This document shows positions 55,956 through 64,000 of a DNA stretch of 64,000 nt, piece by piece; position 1 is the stretch's first letter, and every line of letters begins with the position of its first letter. The stretch spans positions 2,914,001-2,978,000 of the forward strand of contig NZ_CP012697.1 in NCBI RefSeq assembly GCF_001314225.1, given 5' to 3'. This stretch comes from Microbacterium sp. No. 7. Its GTDB lineage: Bacteria; Actinomycetota; Actinomycetes; Actinomycetales; Microbacteriaceae. The notes under the pieces are model-generated. The model saw nothing but the letters and a program-made list of their open reading frames with translations, did no database searches and had not been told where the DNA came from. The translations under genes and the position numbers were made by a program.

Positions 55956-56002
55956 AGATCGCCTCCTCGTGCTGGATCGATTCTAGTCAGCGCGTCCGGC
56001 GA

Positions 56003-57316
56003 TCAGGTTCCGCCACGCAGGGCCGTGACGGGCTCGATCCGTGCCGCGCGCCGCGCCGGGTACCAGCCCGCGGCCCAGCCCACGACGGCTCCGAGCAGCG
56101 CGCCGCCGATCGCGATCACGGGATTGAGCACGGGCGTCCACTGCTGCACGGCGGCGACGACGATCACGGCGAGCACGCCGAGCGAGGCGCCGATGAGCCC
56201 GCCGAGCAGGCCGATGACGATCGACTCGACCATGAACTGGGCGGCGATCTGACGTCGGGTCGCGCCGAGCGCGCGCCGCAGCCCGATCTCGCCGATGCGC
56301 TCCATGACCGACAGCAGCGTGACGTTGGCGATGCCGAGCCCGCCCGCGAGCAGGGCGATGCCGCCGAGCACGAGGAAGACGACGTTGACGTCGGCCTGCA
56401 CGTTCTGGCTCAGATCGCTGGATGCCGCGGGCGCGCGCGCCCTGAGCGAGTCGGGCTCGCCGGGGGCCAGGGCGAGCAGGGCCTGGTCGGCGACCTGCGG
56501 CCCCGCGCCCACGACGATGCGCGCCCGCAGCTCGGCGGGGGCGCCCAGCCCGAAGTCGAGCCGCCCCGCGCCGACGGGGATGATCACGGCGTCCCGCAGG
56601 TCTGCGCGGTTCTCGAACCCGTCGACGATGCCGATGACGGCGTAGGCGATGCCGGCGATGAAGATCGACGGCTGGCTGTCGACGCGGTTGATGCCGAGCC
56701 GTTCGGCGGCGCGCGCGCCGAGCACGGCCACGCGGTCGCCGCGCTCGTCGTGCCCCTCGTCGAAGAAGCGCCCCGTCTGCACCTCGGCGGTGACCGTGTC
56801 GAGCAGGCCCGCCGACGCGGCGACGAGCGCGGGCGAGGCCTGCGCAGGCTGCGACGGGTCGTTGACGGGCACGGCGGTGATCGACTCGCCGCCGAGCGGC
56901 ACGTCGGCCATGAGCGTGGCGTCCTCGACGCCGGCGAGACGCATCATGCGCTCGGGCGCGTCCCACGGCAGCCGGCCCACGGCGGCGCTCTGCCCCCCGC
57001 GGCCCTGCGCCTCCTGCGGCGTCACGACGACCTGCGTCGCGGCGGCGGCGTTGAACTGGCTCGCGATCTGCCCCGCCGCCGTCTGCGCGAAGCCGATCGT
57101 GGCGACGAGGGAGCCGATGCCGAGCACGGTGCCGAGCGTCGTCATGACGAGCCGCGAGGGACGCGAGCCGATGTCGGCCGTGGCCTCCGCGACGAGGTCC
57201 TGGAACGTGAACCGGTCGGCGCGCGGCACGGGCTTCACGAGCGCGGCGGCGCCCGTCTCCGGCTGCTGCGCGTCATCGGCAGTCTTCGTGCGACGGCGCG
57301 GGGGCCACCACCTCAT
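56003..57316 (-). CDS. MacB-type ABC transporter permease
   Basis: This 437-residue protein has one N-terminal helix (about residues 58-85), a large periplasmic-type MacB_PCD domain (90-300) and three C-terminal FtsX-like helices, with VMERIGEIGLRRALGATRRQI between them. With the ATPase and adaptor upstream it forms a tripartite-style efflux set. The start overlaps the ATPase stop (ATGA). The substrate is unknown. Confidence 0.9.
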   Translation of the reverse strand: MRWWPPRRRTKTADDAQQPETGAAALVKPVPRADRFTFQDLVAEATADIGSRPSRLVMTTLGTVLGIGSLVATIGFAQTAAGQIASQFNAAAATQVVVTPQEAQGRGGQSAAVGRLPWDAPERMMRLAGVEDATLMADVPLGGESITAVPVNDPSQPAQASPALVAASAGLLDTVTAEVQTGRFFDEGHDERGDRVAVLGARAAERLGINRVDSQPSIFIAGIAYAVIGIVDGFENRADLRDAVIIPVGAGRLDFGLGAPAELRARIVVGAGPQVADQALLALAPGEPDSLRARAPAASSDLSQNVQADVNVVFLVLGGIALLAGGLGIANVTLLSVMERIGEIGLRRALGATRRQIAAQFMVESIVIGLLGGLIGASLGVLAVIVVAAVQQWTPVLNPVIAIGGALLGAVVGWAAGWYPARRAARIEPVTALRGGT

Positions 57317-57990
57317 GTCAGCTCGCTCAGGCGGCCGTCGTTGATCTGGATGCGGCGGTGCGCGCGCTGCGCGACCGCGGTGTCGTGCGTGATGATCGCG
57401 AGCGTGAGCCCGTCGGCGTTGAGCTCCTCGAAGAGGTCCATCACCTCGCCCGACGTGCGCTGGTCGAGGTTGCCGGTGGGCTCGTCGGCGAGCAGCAGCT
57501 GCGGGCCCGACACGACGGCGCGCGCGACCGCGACGCGCTGCCGCTCGCCGCCTGACAGCGAGCCCGGGAGGAAGTCGATGCGGTGCCCGAGCCCCACGCG
57601 CTGCAGCGCGTCGCGGGCCCGGGGCTCGCGCTCCCGACGCGGCACGCCGCTGTAGAGCATGGGCATGAGCACGTTGTCGAGCACGGTGCGCCGCGCCATC
57701 AGGTGGAACGACTGGAAGACGAAGCCGATGAACCGCGCGCGCACGGCCGCCCGCTCGTCCTCGGAGAGCTCCGACGTGAGCTCGCCGTCGAGCCGGTACT
57801 CCCCCACGCTCGGCCGGTCGAGCAGCCCGAGGATGTTGAGCAGCGTCGACTTGCCCGATCCGCTCGGGCCGACGATGCACAGGTAGTCGCCCGCCGCGAT
57901 CGTGAGGTTCGCGGCCTTGAGCGCCTGCACCTCCGGGGGCCCCGGAAAGGAGCGGGTCAGGTCGCGCAGCTCGACCAGGGACGCCGTCAC
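57313..57990 (-). CDS. MacB-type ABC transporter ATP-binding protein
   Basis: This 225-residue protein (GTG start) has Walker A GPSGSGKSTLLN, signature LSGGERQRVAVARA, Walker B LLLADEPTGNLD and H-loop ITHD, as in LolD/MacB ATPases. It is coupled to both neighbours by four-base overlaps. Confidence 0.95.
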   Translation of the reverse strand: MTASLVELRDLTRSFPGPPEVQALKAANLTIAAGDYLCIVGPSGSGKSTLLNILGLLDRPSVGEYRLDGELTSELSEDERAAVRARFIGFVFQSFHLMARRTVLDNVLMPMLYSGVPRREREPRARDALQRVGLGHRIDFLPGSLSGGERQRVAVARAVVSGPQLLLADEPTGNLDQRTSGEVMDLFEELNADGLTLAIITHDTAVAQRAHRRIQINDGRLSELT

Positions 57991-59606
57991 CGCCCGACCA
58001 CCACGAGATCGCCTTCCGCCAGCTCGCCGTCGACCGGCGTGACCTCGACGACGCCGCGCGCCGCGAGACCGGGCTCCACGACGACGAGGCGCGTCTTCGC
58101 CGCGGCTCCGTCGCGGGGATCGCCCTCGACGACCTCGACGCGAGACTCGCCGCCGGGCCCGGCCGACAGCGCCGCGAGCGGCACGGACAGCACGTCGCCC
58201 TCGGTGGCGCCCACCGAGATGCGCACGCGCACGTTCGAGCCCTGCAGCTGTCCGATCTGCTCGGGGGCGAGCGGCTGCGGCTCCATGAGGATCTGCCAGC
58301 GGGCCGACGAGTCCTTGCCGGGCGTCACCTCGGTGATCGTCGCGATGTGCTCCGTGCCGTCGGCGAGCTCGAACACGCCCTCGGTGCCGACCGCGAGCAG
58401 CCGCGCGTCGGCCTCGGCGGCCCCGCCGGTGAGGCGCACGGCGGCACCCGACACGGTCATCGCCGCGCCCGACAGCGTGCTCCCGCGCGTCACCCGCACG
58501 TCGTCGACGCGCCGCGGCAGCTCGGTGAGGTAGAGCACCTCGCTCGACGGCAGGTAGGGCTGCACCTCCTGCCGGGCGCGCTCGAGGTTCTCGTAGGCGG
58601 CCGTCACCTGCTGGTGCGCGGAGTCGACCATCGCCTGCTCGGCGCTCGTGTCGACGCCGGCGAAGAGCTGCTCGCGCTGCAGCTGCGCGACCGCGAGGTC
58701 GCCCTCGAGGTCGGGGACCGTGTCGGGCGCCTCCGCACGCGCGCGGGCGATCTGGCGCTGCAGGCTCGCGATGCGGTTGTCGGCCTCCAGCACCTGCACG
58801 GGGTCGGGCCCCGATCCCGCCCGGTCCAGCTGCTGGCGGGCCGAGGCGAGGCCGTCCTCCGCGGATCGCACGCCGTCCTGCGCCGCGCGATACGCGTCCT
58901 CCGCGCCCTCGGGCGACGGCGGCGCCGGATAGCCGACCGAGGCGTAGAGCCGCCCGATGGCGTCGGCGGTGGACTGGTCGAAGACGTCGGAGGCGGCGTC
59001 GCCGGGGTCGATGCCGACGGCGAGCAGCGCCTGCTTGAGCTGCGCGACGTCGGGTCCCGAGACGCCGAACCGCAGCGTGCGGTAGGCGGGCAGCTCTCCG
59101 GGCAGCACGATGACGGGGCGTCCCGTGACCTCCAGCGCGACGGACAGGGCGCCCAGCTCGGCCCCGATCTCGGGCACCTGCCCCGTGACGATCGCCGCGC
59201 CGCCCACCGACGACGTGTCGAGCGTGACGTCGACCGCGTCGGCGTAGCCGACGTCGGCGCGGATCGTGACGTCGTTGGTGAGCTCGCCGTACTCGACGGG
59301 CACCGTCACGAGGCCGGCATCGGGCACGTCCTGGTTCCGGTCGGCGCCGGAGATGACGAACGTCCCGATGAGCAGGCCGGCGACGAGCGCCACGATCGCG
59401 ACGAGGGCGACGATCCACAGCGTGCGGTTGCCGCGGAAGATGCGGCGCCACCCGGAGACGCGGGACAGGTCGCCGGCATCCGCGGCGCCCTCGTCGTCGC
59501 CGGCGTCCTCCCCGGCGTCGACGAGCTCGTCCCACGACGTGTCCTCGCCCGCGCTCCCGGTGCTCGTGGCCTCCGGCTCGACCGCGTCCTCGCCCTTCCT
59601 GCGCAC
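57987..59606 (-). CDS. Membrane-anchored efflux adaptor with peptidoglycan-binding-like domain
   Basis: This 539-residue protein has an acidic cytoplasmic N terminus of about 55 residues and one membrane helix (about 62-85). A PG_binding_1-like segment (GVSGPDVAQLKQALLAVG, near 185) is followed by a long coiled coil (about 240-340). HlyD/MacA-like beta-barrel lobes follow. It probably bridges the MacB-type transporter to the cell wall. GTG start. Confidence 0.8.
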   Translation of the reverse strand: MRRKGEDAVEPEATSTGSAGEDTSWDELVDAGEDAGDDEGAADAGDLSRVSGWRRIFRGNRTLWIVALVAIVALVAGLLIGTFVISGADRNQDVPDAGLVTVPVEYGELTNDVTIRADVGYADAVDVTLDTSSVGGAAIVTGQVPEIGAELGALSVALEVTGRPVIVLPGELPAYRTLRFGVSGPDVAQLKQALLAVGIDPGDAASDVFDQSTADAIGRLYASVGYPAPPSPEGAEDAYRAAQDGVRSAEDGLASARQQLDRAGSGPDPVQVLEADNRIASLQRQIARARAEAPDTVPDLEGDLAVAQLQREQLFAGVDTSAEQAMVDSAHQQVTAAYENLERARQEVQPYLPSSEVLYLTELPRRVDDVRVTRGSTLSGAAMTVSGAAVRLTGGAAEADARLLAVGTEGVFELADGTEHIATITEVTPGKDSSARWQILMEPQPLAPEQIGQLQGSNVRVRISVGATEGDVLSVPLAALSAGPGGESRVEVVEGDPRDGAAAKTRLVVVEPGLAARGVVEVTPVDGELAEGDLVVVGR

Positions 59607-59607
59607 G

Positions 59608-60645
59608 TCAGCCGCGCTGCTCCGCGGCAGCCTTGAACGCCTCGAGCTCCGTCTTGTGGTCGGCGATGAACTGCTCCTCGATGGCGAACTGGATCTTCAT
59701 CTGCTCGCCGCGGTAGTCGGTCTTCTCGCGGCACTCCAGGTCGGCGAGGGCGAGCTCGACCTCCTTCTCGGCGAGCGGCTCCATCTGCTTCTCGATCTCC
59801 TTGTTGAAGTCCTCGAAGATCTTCGCGTTCTCCTCCTCGGTGAGGGAGTCGTCCCACTGCGGGCCGCCCTCCTCCCAGAACTTGTTCATCTCGTCGTAGA
59901 TGGACTGCTGCGCGTCGAACTGCTTCGTGAACCCGCTGTGGCCGGCATCGGCCATGCACGCGGCCCACTCCGCATCGAGCTCGACGATGCGCGGATCGTT
60001 CTCGATGTCGCTCCACATCTGGCTCATGGCCTCGTTGAGGTCGGCGAACTGCTCGTCCTCCCACACGTTCTGCTCGCCGTAGACCTCGTGCTGCGCGGCG
60101 CCGTAGCAGCCGGCGGTCTCCCAGTTCCACTCGTACGAGCCGTCCTCGTTCAGCTCGTCCTCGGTGGGGCCCTTGCCGTGCAGCGCCTCCCAGTAGGCCG
60201 TCTGCTCCGACTCCGAGAGCGACTCCACGTACTCCTGGTTGGGGTCGACGGGCATCTCGCTCTCGTCGACGGGCTCGTTCATCTCGGTCTTGCCGGGCCA
60301 GTTGACGGCGCCGTACCCCCACTGCGCCACCCACTCCTTCGACTCGGGGTTCCACTCCTCGCTGCTGCCGAACGAGATGGACGCGCTCTGGTCGAACGGC
60401 GTGTACTCGAAGCCCTCCTCGGTCATGCAGGCGGCGACGAGCTCCTGGATCTTGTTCTGCTCCTCGGTGAACTTGCGCTGCTGCTCCTCCTCGGAGAGGT
60501 CGCCGCCCCACGCCGACGAGAGGTACTGGTTGAGCGGAGAGTTCTGCCAGTCGTCGGTCGAGGGGGCCTTGCTGTCGCCGGAACAGGCGGTGAGGACGAG
60601 CAGCGACGCGGCTGCGACGGCGATGAGGGGGACGGGGCGGCGCAT
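59608..60645 (-). CDS. Secreted acidic lipoprotein of unknown function
   Basis: This 345-residue protein starts at ATG 60645 behind GAGGAG, with a lipoprotein signal peptide and lipobox LTAC (Cys about residue 21). The mature part is strongly acidic, Trp- and Glu-rich and helical, with four cysteines (CMTEEGFEY, AGCYG, CMADAGHSGF, LECREK) that may form disulfides. It sits one base upstream of the adaptor gene and is likely part of the same efflux operon. No known domain is recognised. Confidence 0.75.
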   Translation of the reverse strand: MRRPVPLIAVAAASLLVLTACSGDSKAPSTDDWQNSPLNQYLSSAWGGDLSEEEQQRKFTEEQNKIQELVAACMTEEGFEYTPFDQSASISFGSSEEWNPESKEWVAQWGYGAVNWPGKTEMNEPVDESEMPVDPNQEYVESLSESEQTAYWEALHGKGPTEDELNEDGSYEWNWETAGCYGAAQHEVYGEQNVWEDEQFADLNEAMSQMWSDIENDPRIVELDAEWAACMADAGHSGFTKQFDAQQSIYDEMNKFWEEGGPQWDDSLTEEENAKIFEDFNKEIEKQMEPLAEKEVELALADLECREKTDYRGEQMKIQFAIEEQFIADHKTELEAFKAAAEQRG

Positions 60646-60765
60646 GAGAGACTCCTCGGGGCTGTGTCCTTCCACCCTAAGGCTGCCCTTTCCTGACCCG
60701 CGTCCCCCAAAAGGATGACATCGCCGATCCCCGGGTTCTCCCTGACCGTCCGCCGGGGTTGCCCC

Positions 60766-61689
60766 TCAGCGGGCGCGCGGGTGGGCGGTGAGGTAGACGT
60801 CGCGTAGCGCGTCGGCGGTGACGTGCGTGTAGATCTGCGTCGTGGCGACCGAGGCGTGCCCCAGCAGCTCCTGCACGACGCGCACGTCGGCGCCGCCCTG
60901 CAGCAGGTGCGTCGCGAACGAGTGCCGCAGGGTGTGCGGCGACACGTGCGCGGTCAGCCCCGCGCGCTCGGCGGCCGCGCGGATCACGAGCCACGCGCTC
61001 TGCCGCGACAGCGGCGCGCCGCGCGCGCCGAGGAAGAGCCGCGGCGTCGCTCGGCCGCGCCGCGAGAGCTCGGGCCGGGCGCGCGCGAGATAGGCGTCGA
61101 CGGCGGCGCGCGCGAACGACCCGACGGGCACGATGCGCTCCTTCGAGCCCTTGCCGCGCACGCGCAGCACGTCGCCGTGCGCGAGGTCGTCGACGTCGAG
61201 CTGCACGACCTCCGACACGCGCGCGCCGGTCGCGTAGAGCAGCTCGAGCAGGGCGCGATCGCGCAGGCCGACGACGTCGGTCTCGGCGACGGCGCCGGGC
61301 TCGGGGCCCGCGGCGTCCAGCAGCGACGTCACCTGGTCGATCGTGAGCGCCTTCGGCAGCCGCTGCGGCGTCTTCGGGGGGCGCAGGCGTGCGGTCGGGT
61401 CGTCGGTCGCCGCCTCCTCGCGCACGAGGAAGCGGTGCAGGCCGCGCACCGACGACTGCAGCCGGGCGAGCGACGTCGCGGCGGGCGGCGGCTGCGCGGC
61501 CGCCCGCGTCGCGACGAACTCGGCCACCCGCTCCGCCGTCACGTCATCGGTGTCGTCGATCCCGCGCTCGGCGAGCCACTCGACGTAGCCGGCGAGGTCG
61601 CGCCGGTACGCCGCGACCGTGTGCTCCGACAGGCCCCGCTCGATCGAGATGTGCCGCAGATAGCCGTCCACGGCGCGATCGAGCCGCAC
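60766..61689 (-). CDS. xerD: Site-specific recombinase XerD
   Basis: This 307-residue protein has catalytic residues in TGARVSEV (Arg), RGKGSKER (Lys), [12 protein letters not shown] (HxxR), [14 protein letters not shown] (His, Tyr). GTG start. It resolves chromosome dimers at dif. The normal length and location between a nudix gene and the segregation genes mark it as the housekeeping enzyme. Confidence 0.95.
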   Translation of the reverse strand: MRLDRAVDGYLRHISIERGLSEHTVAAYRRDLAGYVEWLAERGIDDTDDVTAERVAEFVATRAAAQPPPAATSLARLQSSVRGLHRFLVREEAATDDPTARLRPPKTPQRLPKALTIDQVTSLLDAAGPEPGAVAETDVVGLRDRALLELLYATGARVSEVVQLDVDDLAHGDVLRVRGKGSKERIVPVGSFARAAVDAYLARARPELSRRGRATPRLFLGARGAPLSRQSAWLVIRAAAERAGLTAHVSPHTLRHSFATHLLQGGADVRVVQELLGHASVATTQIYTHVTADALRDVYLTAHPRAR

Positions 61690-61690
61690 G

Positions 61691-62246
61691 TCAGCGCCGC
61701 AGCCGCTCCGCCGCGGCGAGCACGCCCGCCACGAGGATGCCGTTGCGCATGCGGCCGGCGAGCACGGCGTCGACGACGACGGCCAGCGGCAGCCATTCGA
61801 GGCGGATGTCGGCCTCCTCGTGCTCGCGCGCATGCGTCTCGGGCGCGGGCGACAGGTCGCGGGCGAGGAAGATGTGCACGACCTCGTCGTTGCCGCCGGG
61901 CGTCGTGAAGATGCTGAGGAGCGGCTCGATCGTGCCCGCGACGAGGTCGATCTCCTCGGCGAGCTCGCGCCGCGCCGTCTCCAGGGGCGGCTCCCCCTCG
62001 ACGTCGAGCAGCCCGGCGGGGATCTCCCAGTCGCGCATGCGGATCGGATGCCGGTACTGCTGGATCACCGCGACGCGCTGCCGGTCGTCGATCGCGACGA
62101 CGGCGGCCGCGCCGGGGTGGTCGACGTACTGGCGCACGATCTCGTCGTCGCCGTAGCGGAACGTGTCGCTGCGCACGTCCCACACGCGGCCCTCGTAGAC
62201 GAGCGCGGAGTCGACGATCTCGACGTCGACGCTCTCATCGCGGATC

Positions 62247-62254
<8 letters not shown>
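61691..62254 (-). CDS. Nudix hydrolase, ADP-ribose pyrophosphatase-like
   Basis: This 187-residue protein has the Nudix box G-x5[15 protein letters not shown] preceded by IPAG, as in ADP-ribose pyrophosphatases. IQQYRHP and FTTPGGNDE further support this. It overlaps pyrG by eight bases upstream. Confidence 0.92.
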
Positions 62255-63938
<1,684 letters not shown>

Positions 63939-63952
63939 GGGCTTTCATGCTA

Positions 63953-64000
63953 TCAGCCCGGCTCCGAGAGCGGGGCTGACACGATGAACTCCTCGAGGTG
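63953..64000 (-). CDS. Possible C-terminal end of a gene running off the window
   Basis: The minus frame is open from the window edge to a TGA at 63953-63955 and encodes HLEEFIVSAPLSEPG. It is too short to identify, and frame alone is weak evidence. The GC hairpin at 63955-63979 overlaps this end. Confidence 0.3.
   Translation of the reverse strand, partial: HLEEFIVSAPLSEPG

Noticed and set aside
63955..63979. GC-rich hairpin near the window end as a terminator
   Set aside because: It has no T-tract and may overlap the end of a coding frame, so it was not listed as a terminator.

Overview
The window is high-GC DNA from a Gram-positive actinobacterium, most likely a member of the Microbacteriaceae such as Microbacterium. 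The evidence is the compact 3' chromosomal block pyrG, nudix, xerD, parA, scpA, scpB, rluB, tyrA, cmk, der, the GTG starts, the ATGA/GTGA gene junctions and a DUF222-HNH gene. I cannot place the species.

Positions 1 to about 43,992 are the integrase-proximal part of an integrative conjugative element (ICE) that abuts a tRNA-Pro(GGG) gene. Its backbone is read rightwards. It contains two pilin-like membrane proteins, a VirB6/TrbL-like channel protein, an SCO6880-type protein and a VirB4-like ATPase (48-8414). After a large insertion come two unknown proteins, a VirD4-like coupling ATPase, a probable single-strand DNA-binding protein, a small acidic protein, an excisionase and a tyrosine integrase (36,341-43,745). 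Two backbone genes are broken by insertion sequences with clear target duplications. virB4 is split by an IS21-family element (5747-7873) and the integrase by an IS1182-like element (41,326-43,049). This copy of the ICE is therefore probably immobile as it stands. A GTG-started gene with a HEPN-like C terminus sits antisense between two transfer genes and looks like acquired defence cargo.

Between virB4 and the next backbone gene lie about 28 kb of metal and metalloid resistance genes. I read these as three related transposon-like units set end to end. Each has, on the minus strand, the order tyrosine recombinase (about 360 aa), small helix-turn-helix protein (about 108 aa) and zinc-ribbon recombinase (about 590 aa). 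This resembles the Tn554 tnpA/tnpC/tnpB set. Each unit ends on the right in a conserved stretch of about 70 bp. Unit 1 carries a CmtR-like sensor and a P1B ATPase. Unit 2 carries merR/sulP and a seven-gene arsenic/chromate operon (trxB-trxA-acr3-arsRC-chrA-arsC-arsC). Its recombinase is split by an IS256-family element, with a 20-bp-periodic iteron array beside it. Unit 3 carries a second cmtR/ATPase set followed by lspA and a thioredoxin-fold gene. It also has a second arsenic operon without chrA, whose terminal arsC has a TGA at a redox cysteine. Its recombinase trio has lost the integrase and part of the helix-turn-helix gene.

The resistance genes work as modules. TrxB and TrxA supply reducing power to the ArsC reductases, Acr3 exports arsenite, the ArsR part of the ArsR-ArsC fusion probably represses the operon, and ChrA exports chromate. 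CmtR probably senses Cd/Pb and controls the P-type ATPase.

From 44,191 rightwards the sequence is ordinary chromosome: a GNAT acetyltransferase, a lysoplasmalogenase-like protein, an S4 protein, a DUF222-HNH protein, DUF2809, a Nudix-NYN fusion and a thioesterase. These are followed by the der-to-pyrG block, into which an ABC efflux set (adaptor, ATPase, permease) and a lipoprotein are inserted between parA and xerD.
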